A DNA stretch of 64,000 bases from Anisodus tanguticus (Eukaryota > Streptophyta > Magnoliopsida > Solanales > Solanaceae): contig CM067550.1 of assembly GCA_034509755.1 (NCBI GenBank), positions 8,611,001 to 8,675,000 on the forward strand. Reading direction: 5' to 3'. Position 1 is the stretch's first letter. Each line of letters opens with the position of its first letter. The translations under genes and the position numbers were made by a program. The notes beneath the pieces were generated by a model, which saw only the letters and a program-made list of their open reading frames with translations, did not search any database and was not told where the DNA came from. This document shows positions 33,304 through 43,959 of the stretch, one piece after another.

Positions 33304-34332
33304 ATGGGAAGAAGAACACACACAAACCCTAAATCTTACACTCTCCCTTCTTCCCCTACCCACTCTCTTTCTTCTTCCTCTTCATCCGATTTCGAATTCA
33401 CCATTGCCCTTTCTCCACGTAGTCGAAAAATTTCCACTAACATATGCCCGGCTGACGAACTTTTCTACAAAGGCCAGCTCCTTCCACTCCACCAATCCCC
33501 ACGTTTGTCTATGGTTCGCACTCTCCTTCTCGCCTCATCGTCGACCTCTTCCTCCTCTGATACCACGACCACTGCTTCCCGTGATTCCACGGGAAGCAGT
33601 GGTAGCTCCAACGACTCTCAGTACTCGTACTCGAGTGGAGACCTCGTCCTCCTGCCCGACGGATGTGAGTCCTCCCGACCTAGCTCTGTCGCGGAGGAAG
33701 ACAAGTTCAAGCGCCTTAACAACTCGATAAACATTATCCCTTGTAGCACGACCAAGAAGGGTACTAGTAAGTACAACTTTTCGCTCGCCAGATTTTCTTC
33801 GGTGTTCCGCAAGGAATCTAATAAGAATAACCAGAATATTAATGATTCTGACCGGATCTCAGTACCTTTGCCTGCTCAGACATCCTCGATGAGACGGATG
33901 AGTACGTCCGCTAGAGAAGTCATACGTAAGTACTTGAAAAAAGTCAAGCCTTTGTACGAAAAGTTATCCCAAAAGTCTTCGGAGAAAATTATTGTATCGT
34001 CAAGTACCGTGACATTATGCAAAAATAGAGAGAATATTCGTTCTATGATCAAAGAAAGTACTCAAAATGCAACAATTTCGCATTCTTTTTCTGGGAATTT
34101 AAGGTATCCAAGGAGGAGAAGCTACGTGTCAAGCTGTCCATCATCGATGAGATCATCACCAAGCCATTCTGGGATCCTTAGTAGAAGCGGGTACACAACT
34201 CCGACCAATAAGATGACGACAGGTGGAATTTGTTCAACAGATTCGTCAACGATGGAGGAGTTACAAAATGCAATTCAAGGTGCAATTGCACATTGCAAGA
34301 ATTCCATGCTTCAAAATCACAACACCACTTAA
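33304..34332 (+). CDS. MAKR1: Membrane-associated kinase regulator (MAKR1-like)
   Basis: Single exon, 342 aa, starting at ATG 33304 (MGRRTHTNPK). The open frame extends ten codons upstream without another ATG. Conserved blocks: SSDFEFTIAL (28-36), ICPADELFYKGQLLPLH (47-63), SPRLSMVRTLLLASSSTSSS (65-84), a serine/threonine-rich stretch (78-110), KYNFSLARFSSVFRK (156-170), a basic segment VIRKYLKKVKPLYEKLSQK (206-224), YPRRRSY (268-274), and a C-terminal MEELQNAIQGAIAHCKNSM (317-335). MAKR/BKI1 proteins are largely disordered plasma-membrane-bound inhibitors of receptor kinases; in BKI1 the basic patch holds the membrane and the C-terminal helix binds the BRI1 kinase domain. No transmembrane segment or signal peptide is seen, as expected. 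Frame and composition look intact and selected. Assignment to MAKR1 rather than another MAKR is from memory. Confidence 0.85.
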   Translation: MGRRTHTNPKSYTLPSSPTHSLSSSSSSDFEFTIALSPRSRKISTNICPADELFYKGQLLPLHQSPRLSMVRTLLLASSSTSSSSDTTTTASRDSTGSSGSSNDSQYSYSSGDLVLLPDGCESSRPSSVAEEDKFKRLNNSINIIPCSTTKKGTSKYNFSLARFSSVFRKESNKNNQNINDSDRISVPLPAQTSSMRRMSTSAREVIRKYLKKVKPLYEKLSQKSSEKIIVSSSTVTLCKNRENIRSMIKESTQNATISHSFSGNLRYPRRRSYVSSCPSSMRSSPSHSGILSRSGYTTPTNKMTTGGICSTDSSTMEELQNAIQGAIAHCKNSMLQNHNTT

Positions 34333-35115
34333 TAAGAATTTGGGTCAGTTATTAAATTTAAACAATTATTTAGTGTTGTTTTTGTCCATAGTAAATAAGG
34401 GGAAAAAATATCAAAAGTATTGGTGTTTGCTAGTTAATTAATTAGCTATCGGATCTAAAGTTTTTTATTTTATTTATTAGTGGTTATTTGACTGATGAAG
34501 ACGAGGAACTTAACCTTCTCTTTTTTTTTCCTTTTGTTTCATTATAGTTTTAACCTAGCCGTTGTGTCTTGATCTAAGTTTTTAATGAGTTGCATGTGAT
34601 GTTATTAATGGATCATTCATTTGGATTTTTCTCTACTGCTTTGTTCTATCGAAATTTGGAGCTTCTTGGTATTTGTACTCCGTAGTTTGTCTTCTACTTT
34701 CTCTCTCTCTCTGCCATATTACTATATGATGGAATCTGAGTTATTAGAGTACTTATTACTTAATTTTTACGATTCTTATGAGTATGTAATCAGTAATTAA
34801 TATGTTTTCTATTTTGGATGTGACTTGCTATGACTTAATGTAACAGAGTTTTAAAGAGTAAGTTTTCACTTGAAATTAGTTACTCCTATAAGAGAGTAGT
34901 ACAGGTATTAATTATGAGGTTTGTAAGTATATGAGAATCTTCCATGTGCCCCATGGGAAGATTGAGTGCAATTTCAGAATTCTCTGGTTGGACGTAAGAC
35001 CGGTGACATTTATTATGGGAAGCAACTTTGAAGTTTCTAAAGTTTGAATTTGAAATTAATTCAAGCTACGAAACCTTAGAATTAAAATACCATGTTTTCC
35101 ATCTTCTATATCTAT
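34333..35115. other. 3' flank of MAKR1-like gene
   Basis: AT-rich, containing the 3' UTR and a ctctctct run near 34699-34712. No further gene. Confidence 0.6.
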
Positions 35116-35130
35116 AGAAATAAATGTACA

Positions 35131-35383
35131 GACCCCAGTGGCACAGACGAGTTGGTAAGTGGTAAGGTGATTGGGTATAATCACTCCGACGTCGCGGGTT
35201 AGAATCCGTGTGGTGATAGTCTTTGCTGAAATATTGCAAGGGATGTTCTTTGGGTTCGTGTCCCGTTGGTCCTCTCTCCCGCAGTGGCATCACTCGCGCA
35301 TATCCCTCGATTTACATCTCACCTGGCCAAGGGACCTCTGATATAGGTGGGGGGTTTCACCTTTGGGACTTTCCCCTCCACAA
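35131..35383 (+). mobile_element. tRNA-derived SINE, 253 bp
   Basis: The head has box A-like tggcacagacgagttgg and box B-like cgggttagaatccg. The body includes cccgttggtcctc and ggcatcactcgcgcat, and the 3' end is cccctccacaa. A perfect 15-bp TSD, agaaataaatgtaca, is at 35116-35130 and 35384-35398. Confidence 0.88.
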
Positions 35384-35398
35384 AGAAATAAATGTACA

Positions 35399-35830
35399 AA
35401 AAGGAGCTTTGGGTTAACGATAAAATAAAGTAAGTTACAAAGTTTAGATCATAGAATCAACCAGTTACAATTATATGTCGATTGTAAATTACCTATATTG
35501 CATCCCTTAAGATGCTACTCTTCTCTAACTTAAACACAAATACTTTATATACCAGATTGTCATGTCTCTTATATAAATGAACTAGTTGATGGTCTTTTTT
35601 TCTTTTTAAATAAGTGTTTAGTATTCGAAATTTAATATCACGTCTCATTAAAGAAAAAATGCGTCATATTAGAGGTTTTTTTCTATTCTTACGACTAGAA
35701 CACATATTCTTTTAAGAGCGATGAGATCCTATTCATTTTACTACAACACTTGTGGCCTGACCTATTTCTTTTCCTCCGGTCTTCTCGAGTTTAATCTCAT
35801 AATCTTCTCAAATATCTAATTTTATTCGTA
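35399..35830. other. Gene-free stretch
   Basis: No gene or element recognised between the SINE and the Mutator-type composite. Confidence 0.5.
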
Positions 35831-36198
35831 GTCAACACCGGACTTGGCTCCCCTCCAGTGGGGGATATGTCCAGTTGCTCCATTACCCCTTTAAAATTAT
35901 GACACCTGCCCTCTCAGTAATCTAATGGGTCAGATTTATTTGGTTAGATAAAAGAGTTTAACCATGGTATATATAGCATTTCTCTCTCCTCACGTTGCTT
36001 TGATTAGTTACTGTATTTCTTTCCCAAATCTTTCCAGATTAGTTATCATCTTTCTTGGTTCAAATCTTTGCTGCAGTAAACAGATCATCTTCAAAATTTT
36101 CTTCTATTAATTCCTCCATCTCATTTTCCATTTCTCCACATTCTTCATTGCTACTCCTTTCATTCTTAACATATTGAAGAATGTCTTCTGATTCTCTT

Positions 36199-36535
36199 TG
36201 TTGAGATTAAAGGCAGTTGTAATCCAATGATTCAAGCTGCCATTAATGACCAGCTCATGTAGCTTAACCGGATCGAAGAGAGAGAGAAAGTGAGACTGAG
36301 TTTGGTGGAATTAAAGTGATTTCATTTCTCTGCTTTTCTCCATTATATACACAAACATACAAGATGGAAAAATGAAGTAGTGGAGCCAATTACTTGGCTG
36401 TCATACAGTTGGCAAAGTGTAACTAACTAACTGAAAATGAAACTAACTAACAAAATATCCTAACGAACTAACAAATATCTAATTGTGCTAATACATGGAT
36501 AAATAATCAGCTGTAACTTCTAGGTAATCTCAACA
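36199..36535 (-). repeat. 3' LTR of Copia B
   Basis: 337 bp on the minus strand from tgttgagattacctagaag to tttaatctcaaca, with TG...CA ends. It contains a short ctctctctct tract. Confidence 0.85.
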
Positions 36536-39500
36536 CCCCCTTCAAGTTGGAGGTGATGTAGTCACTGCTAACTTGCCAAGGAGAGTGATGCTTAACACCA
36601 CTCAAAGCTTGGGTAAGAATGTCTGTCAGTTGAGCATTTGTGGATATGTAATTCAGATCAATGAGGCCTTCTTGTACTTTGTCTCTGACAAAGTGGAAAT
36701 CCACTTCTATGTGCTTGGTTCTTTTACAAAATACATGATTCCTAGCAATGTGTACAACAACCTGATTGTCACAAAACACTGATCTAGGCCTGAGAGTAGG
36801 AACATTGAATTCATTGAGCAACCTATCCAACCAGACTAACTCCCCCACAACTTGCCTAACAGATTTGTACTCAGCTTCTGCAGAGGACAATGAGATAGTT
36901 GTCTGCATCTTTGATTTCCAGCTTATGGGACTCTCACCAAGGAAACAAATATACCCACTGATTGATCTTCTGGAGTCTGGGCAAGCAGTCCAGTCAGAGT
37001 CACAATAGGTTATGACTGAATAATTTGAGCTATTGCTCAAGAAAATACCCAAGGTGGGGTATGTTTTCAGGTATCTCAACACATGCAATGCAACCTTTAA
37101 GTGAGATTCTATTGGATTTTGCATAAACTGATTGAGATGCTGGACAGTATATGCAATGTCCAATCTGGTGTATGTTAGAAAATTGAGCTTGCCTACTAGC
37201 TTTCTATAAGGGGCAGGATCTGATAGTAGCTTTACTTCTGCAGCTTGGAGCTTTATAGCTGTGTTAAGAGGAGAGGTGACAGTAGAGAAATTCAAACAGT
37301 CATACCCTTAAGTAGATCAGTGGTAAATTTTCTCCGTGAAATCAGAATTCCATTATCCCTATACAATAATTCCAGACCCAAGAAATAATGCAATTGATCC
37401 AAGTCCTTGATTTTGAACTTATTATGTAGGAACTGCTTCAACTCTTGTATCTCTTCTTCGTCCAGTGAGAATGACATCATCAACATACATAACAACAACA
37501 ACCATGGATTGACCTTTCTTTTTTGTAAAACTAGGAATAATCACTATCAGAGTGTGTGAAACCTTTTGAGCATAAGGACTGAGCCAACTTATCATACCAT
37601 TGCTTGCTGTCTTGTTTTAGCCCATACAATGACTTCCTTAATTTGCAAACTAAATTTGTACCCTCAAAAGAAGGCTTGGAGGGGCTTTCATAAAAACTTC
37701 TTCATGCAAATCTCCATGAAGGAATGCATTGTTCACATCTAATTGATATAGTTTCCAACCTCTCTTGAAAGCTAGACTAAGTAAGGTCCTGATGGTAGTC
37801 ATCTTGACTACTGTGGAAAATATCTTAGTATAGTCAATGCCATATTATTGAGTGTAACCCTTAACTACAAGCCTAGCCTTGAACCTGTCCACACTCCCAT
37901 CTGCCTTATGTTTAAACTTGTACACCCATTTACAACCTATTGGCTTTTTTCCTATGGGTAAGGGTACCAAATCCCAAGTGTGATTGGAATGTAATACTTC
38001 AAATTCTTGTGTTATTGCAGCTTTCCAAGTAGGGTCTAAAGCTGCTTCTTCAAAAGATGGTGGTTCACAATCAAGTGATATGGTCCTCATTGTCTGCTGA
38101 CTATTAGGATTGAAGGATGTATGATTAGGAGAAGGTAGAGTGTTGGAGGTTGGGAAAAATTATGCATTATTTGTTGGTGTTGTAGAGTTCATGTTGTAAT
38201 TGTATGCTTGTAGATAGGCAAGAGTGATATGGAGTCTGAAAAATCTTCTAGGCTCAAGTGTAGGTGGTTGTTGTAAGGTGTTTGAGGGTGGATTAATGTG
38301 TTATGTGTCATTTAGATCTAAGGTAGGGGTAGAAGATGTGTCAGTATAGGTAGAAGACGTGTGAGGTGGATTAGGAAAAGATGGTGCAGTGATGGATGTA
38401 GTGTCAGTAGTAACAGAATCATCAGTTTGATTAGTGTCTACATGACTAGTACTAGTATTGTTTGTAACATGATTCAATTCAGAAAAATCAGCATTCATTA
38501 ATTTTGCAATAGAAGGAAAAGTATTACGAGTAGATGACACAGAAAAAGGAAAGACATTCTCATGAAAAGTCACATCTCTAGAGACATGCAGTCTTTTGTG
38601 GTCAAATTCAAAACTTTGTAACCTTTGGAGTCAAAGGTATCCCGCAAAGATGTGAGGTGTGGTTCTTGGTTCAAACTTATCTTTGTGGCCTTTGAGAGTG
38701 GTAGAAAAACATAGACATCCAAAGGTTCTTAGGTGTGCATAGTTTGGTTTCGATGATACAACAATTCATATGGACATTTGTTTTTCAAATTTGTGGAAGG
38801 TATTCTGTTGATCAAATAAGTGGCAATGAATATGCATTCTCCTCAATATTTAATGGGCAGTTTGGACTGATATAACAGGGCTCTTGCTATTTCAAGAGAT
38901 GTTTGTATTTTCTTTCCACCACACCATTTTGTTGTGGTATGTATGAACATGTGATTTGATGTATTATCCCATTTTCTTAGAAAAACTTTGTTGACTCATT
39001 GTTTACAAACTCTAGTTCATTGTCAGACCTGAGTACTTTAACACTTGTGGAAAATAGAGTTTCTATGAGGGACACAAAAACTTTGATGACTTAAAGAGCA
39101 TTACTCTTACAACTTAACAAATGAGTCCAAGTGGATCTACTAAAGTCATCAATTATTGTGAGGAAATATTTGAAATTATCATGAGTGGGACATGATATGA
39201 TCCCTACATGTAAAAGTTCAAAAGGCTTTGCGCTGGTGGATAATTATTTCTAAAGGAAAGATAGTCTAGCATGTCTAGCCATTGGACAAATTGAACAAAC
39301 GAAAGGTTGTTTGAGAGACAGTTGAGGCAATGATGAGATCCCTTTCATTCTCACAAAAGGTACATGTCCTAACCTTTGGTGACACAAAAAATCAGCATTG
39401 TTTCCATGAGATGTGCATGAATTAGAAACATCTTCAACATTTTCATGAGAGGTAGAAGACAAACATGGATTCAAAATAGAACAAAATTCTTTATTAAGAG

Positions 39501-40706
39501 AGTGTGAATTATTTACAATATCAAATGAGGGAGATGGGGAGACATGTTTATCATGCATGGAAGAACAAGTAACAGAATTTGGAACTAAAGATGAGAGAGT
39601 GCAACCAGATGTTGAGCTTGGTGTTGAGATGTGTTTGTGACACTTATAGAAGACATAGTAGAGACCATTTTTGCCCTACCAATCTCCAGAGGCCTCTTCA
39701 GAGAAGAGGAGGGTCTGCATGACACACGAGAAACTGCTGAAACTAACAATAGTTTATAACTGAACACATAAGCAATGAACTAATATAAGATTGAACTTGA
39801 ATCTTAGCACAAACAATACTCTATACAAAGTTAGTGTTGGATTAATGTAAACATTTCCAAGTTCTATTACTTTCACTTTATATCCATTTAGTAAGGTTAC
39901 TAAGAACGGATAAGACAAGGTAGTGATGATGGTTAGTAGAGTCATGTTATATGTCATATAATTTGTGGCTCCAGAGTTAATTATTTATGAATCAACTTAC
40001 ATTGTCTTACATACACAAGATAAATCATCAATCTCAGTCATAGAAGAGTAACACATTATTATACCTGCAAGGTTCACTACTCCACAATTGTTGGTGATGT
40101 TTGAATCATGTCCTACAACTTGGAAATTGACGTTGAGAAAATTCAACAATTGATTGTATTGTTCCTTGATCAAGTTATGCACAATCTGATTGTTCCTTTG
40201 GTAATTGTCCTGAGGCTCCTAAGTATTGTGATTATACTCAATGTTCTTACCCTTAGCATCATCATTGAAACCTCCCATGTACATTTGCAACAGATCTTGC
40301 ATTTTCCCCTTTGTAAATTTAAAATCTTGGGGAAATCCATACAGCCTGTAGCATTTGTACTTAATGTGACCACTATTTTTGTAATGGTCACAAAACAGAT
40401 GAGCCTTACTCTTACTATATCCACCTCTATTGGTGCCAGATCCATTTGTCCCAAACTGATTTCCTGATCCATTGGTCCCATAGTGATTCACAAATTGGTT
40501 TTGACCTTGCCTGTTATATTGACCGTGTCTATTTCCCTAATAGTTTGTCCTAAACCCTGCATTTGTTGCTCCATGAGCATTTAAAGATGTGGAATAAAAA
40601 ATCAGTTGGTTACTAGACTTGACTTCTCTTTTCTTTTCCTCATGGATTAAAGTGGAGAACGCTTGTGCAAGGTTTGGTAATGAGGTCATCATCAAAATGT
40701 TGCATC
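36536..40706 (-). pseudogene. Copia B gag-pol remnant
   Basis: RNase H and linker: YCDSDWTACPDSRRSISGY, SLSSAEAEYKSVRQVVGE, FCDN, KHIEVDFHFVRDKVQEG (36507-37295). RT: DPTWKAAITQEFEVLHSN, GCKWVYKFKHKADGSVDRFK and a catalytic YVDD near 37480, in shifted frames. Integrase near 38880-39030 reads QQNGVVERK with stops before it. Pre-integrase: CHQRLGHVPF (39250-39558). Gag zinc knuckle near 40380: CDHYKNSGHIKYKC, where the second Cys of the usual CX2C is Tyr. Stops and shifts throughout; not functional. Confidence 0.85.
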
Positions 40707-40852
40707 TATAAAATTTATACCATGATTAAACTCTTTTAAAAGAGGGGAGAGATAAATGTTATACCATGATTAAACTCTTTTAATTAACTAAACAAATCTG
40801 AACCATTAGATTGTTGAGAGGTAATGGAGCAACTGGACGGATGTCAACACCG

Positions 40853-41316
40853 ACAAATTCAAAGATGATGATATTATGATTAGAACTTGTATGTCCTACA
40901 GAAGGCAGTAGGCTAATTAGTGGGGTTTACAAAATAGTTCTGTTAAAGTTTGTGGGACATTAGAAAATTGGACTTAGCACCAGTATCAATTATGAGCCAT
41001 GGATACTCTCATATATTTCTGGTTTACAAAGCAGATTCAAAGATGATGATAGATTTTATTTCATGTTATGTACTTTCCATTGGTACTATAAACTTGGTCC
41101 ACCGTACCAGCTCTGCATCATTTTGGCCCTTAGAACAGGCAGCATCACATGATGCTATCAAATCAAATGACTGTTGTAGAATAAGGTATGTTGTTTGGAT
41201 AAGGAATTATTAATACAATTTGAATTAAATCTAAGTAAATCAACTTGTGTGACATAGATTAGACCTTTTGGCTAGCAGGTTCGAGCACATCCACTAGTTC
41301 CGATTTCAAACAATAA
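40853..41316. other. Gene-free stretch
   Basis: A chance frame at 40950-41213 has no recognisable domain. Confidence 0.5.
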
Positions 41317-41476
41317 CATATAAATGAATGGTACATCTATAGTTATAAATTTATACGAAACCTGCATCGCTTGTTATAGAAAAGGAAACATGTAAGCATA
41401 TAAATGAATGGTACATATATAGTTATAAATTTATAGGAAACCTGCATCGCTTGTTAGAAAAAGAAACATGTAAGCG
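41317..41476. repeat. 80-bp tandem duplication
   Basis: Two copies starting at 41317 and 41397 (catataaatgaatggtacat ... cctgcatcgcttgtta ... ggaaacatgtaag), nearly identical. Confidence 0.9.
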
Positions 41477-41671
41477 ATAATAATCTGTGAGACAATGCAA
41501 CATTTTAATTAAGAAGGATTTGAGACGACGCTGCATGGAAAAGGTTGTTTTTAAAAGTATACGTATGTCCAAGAGACAATCTGTATTAGGACAAATATAC
41601 TTTATAAACATTCGTATTATTATTAATGAAGATTAATATTTTGACAGTTGCAATTATTGAATTATTAGTTG

Positions 41672-43800
41672 TGTCACGACCCGACCCGACGGGCCGCGAC
41701 TAACCGCCCTAATGACGTCATTATACTAACCTGTCACACATAATCCAACTAACACTTAATGAGTCTGAAATCCGACAAAGATAACGCCGCAATAACAACA
41801 TATGCCGGGGTAGGCAAGCCGACAAGGCTGCCTTTACCCCCGAATGTACCTGCCTCCTGAGGAGTCACAACTAGCCAACACAATATAACAGGCAAGCCGA
41901 CAAGGCTGCCAACAGATAGTACCACAGGCAAGCCGTCAAGGCTGCCAACAGATAATATCACATATACACGGGAACACCCCCAACATAGAGTACAATAATA
42001 TGGCTGACCGAAACAGATTTCTGGCCCTTACACCAGTGCAACCCACAACTGTCTACAGACCTCTACAAGAAGGATAACGACATATGACGGGACAGGGCCC
42101 CATCGTGCCCCTAAATATACATAAATAAAAAAGATAGGGTTCCGTACAAAAATGGTAAAACTCTGGATCAAAGGAGCTTTCCAAACAGCTGCGCAGGAAC
42201 CTAACCCGGAGGATCACCAAACTGAGCACCTGTACCTGCGGGCATGAACGCAGCCCCCCGAGGAAAGGGGGTCGTTAACGAAATAATGTACGGAGTATGT
42301 AAACATGAAATACGGCAAATGAGATCATAAGTAGCCAATGGATAACAAGAGATCGGTATAAAAATCAGATTCAAATCCAACTGTGCCATAACAATAAAAG
42401 TCAGTTGCCTTATAAAAATGAGAGTCAAGTCAAGAAAACATGAGTGCCTGTCCATATATATATATATATATCTGTAACGTAACCCGGCCCACTAGTGCGG
42501 GACTCGGTGGAATCATATCATAACCCGGCCCATACTGGGACTCGGTGAAGTCATATCGTAACCCGGCCCATGCTGGGACTCGGTAAAATCATATCTCATC
42601 TATGGATACATCCTACGTAACCCGGCCCTCTAGTGAGGGTCTCGGTGAAAAATGCAAGGCTGTGCACGAACGTAACCCGGCCCGGGACTCGGTGAGGTGA
42701 AATAGTAACACTTAGCACGAGTAGATATCATGAGTAACCATATGCAAGTAAATATTATCATTTGACTCTCAATAAAATCATTATAATAATGTCATAATAA
42801 ACTCTTTGCTGAAAAATCATAGGCACTTCTCATAACAATCCTCTTTAGGAATTAAACTGTATAAGAATCAAGTATGTCCGCCGTACCTTCATTAAATAAA
42901 AATTATGCCAAAGAAAGAATGAATAGTTCACATACATTTTAGACGAACTAATCCACCCAAAATTAGAATATGCCTCATTATAGAACTTCAACCTATAATA
43001 ATGGTGATACGTTCGTCAATTCTATGATCACTAACATACTTTATATCGAATAACGACTTCTTATTCTATAAAAAATCGGGCAGCACTTCCCCTGTTTATA
43101 CATGTTTCCACAACTTCCAAACGAGGCTAATAACATCAATAACCAAGCACCAATTCAGGGCACAACCAAAACAACAACAAAGGGGATTCACACACACACT
43201 TCTCATGTAAATTTAGCCTCTTAATCCACATTAAAAATAGCCCACAAAACAGTCCATGTTCCAACAACGAGGGTAGAATGTGAAGCCTTTCTACACCTTT
43301 CTACACCTTTCTACACCCTTATTCCTTTAGGACTTACATTAGCAATTACCACACTTAAACATGCATAATGGTGACTAAATTTTCAGCATTATAACACCAC
43401 AAAACAGTCTCTAAAACAGTCCATATACATCACAACATGTCCAACAATTTCATGCAAGTTCTTGGCCACAACATGTCATAATTCCATAACTCTTATCTTA
43501 ATTCCTAAAATCCAATTTCGTATTTCAATACTTCCATATAACTAATTCCAACTAAATCTCAATGTTTCCTTTCAATTTCATCATGCAATTAGTGATAATA
43601 ATAACAACAATAACCAACGAATCCAACAACACCAAAATCTGTCCCAAATTGGCAACTAGCCCAAAATTATCACATGCAATGCTTAAATTCCAATTTTTCC
43701 TTAACACAAATTCATTACCTTAATTCTAACAACATGCATTCCAAATCGGGTTAAAGGTTTATTTAGCTAAGTTAATGAAAACAAAAAAGCAATAATGAAT
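41672..43800. mobile_element. LTR-like repetitive block
   Basis: Starts tgtcacgacccgacccgac, a start I associate with long solanaceous Gypsy LTRs. It contains caggcaagccgacaaggctgcc repeats (41811-41955), the tandem cluster at 42478-42705, and a 12-bp ctacacctttcta triplet near 43290. No coding frame. No terminal partner was found, so the right limit is only a guess. Confidence 0.45.
42478..42705. repeat. Five copies of a taacccggccc...actcggtg word
   Basis: Units begin near 42478, 42520, 42559, 42615 and 42671. Each is cgtaacccggccc, a variable middle, then gggactcggtg, spaced 38 to 57 bp apart. The middle of several units forms a small inverted word around the two ends. Confidence 0.85.
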
Positions 43801-43959
43801 GCTAAAAGATAGAAAAAAATTATAATTAAGACAAAAGAAAGATGGAAATATCTTCATTTATAAACAAGGCCGAAAAGTAGCCTGAAAAAAACATACAAAA
43901 AGAAAAGAGATATACAAAGGCTGAAGGCCCATCGGTCAGCCAAATTCGGACTCGGAGTC

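Larger units (their letters stand above)
36199..40706 (-). mobile_element. Copia LTR retrotransposon B, 5'-truncated
   Basis: A minus-strand element with a 3' LTR (36535-36199), a polypurine tract (gaagggggtg) just before it, and pol and gag in Copia order. Homology ends in mid-gag near 40706; no 5' LTR or primer-binding site is present. It is a different family from A, C and I. Confidence 0.82.
35841..40842. mobile_element. Mutator-type composite enclosing a truncated Copia
   Basis: Arms are inverted: left tgtccagttgctccattacc, caatct-like ctaatgggtcagattt, and aaaagagtttaaccatggtat (35869-35970). The right arm 40717-40842 is the inverse with small changes. The 10-bp word gtcaacaccg stands outside both arms, at 35831-35840 and 40843-40852. 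The left arm has 22 extra bases at its tip (gacttggctcccctccagtg...), and part of the right arm (ataccatgattaaactcttt) is duplicated at 40717 and 40770. No transposase. Copia B lies within. Confidence 0.65.

Noticed and set aside
35131..35210. tRNA gene (box A/box B motifs)
   Set aside because: The motifs belong to the head of a SINE with TSD. No cloverleaf-consistent tRNA of normal length was seen. The same holds for the head of the SINE near 27000.
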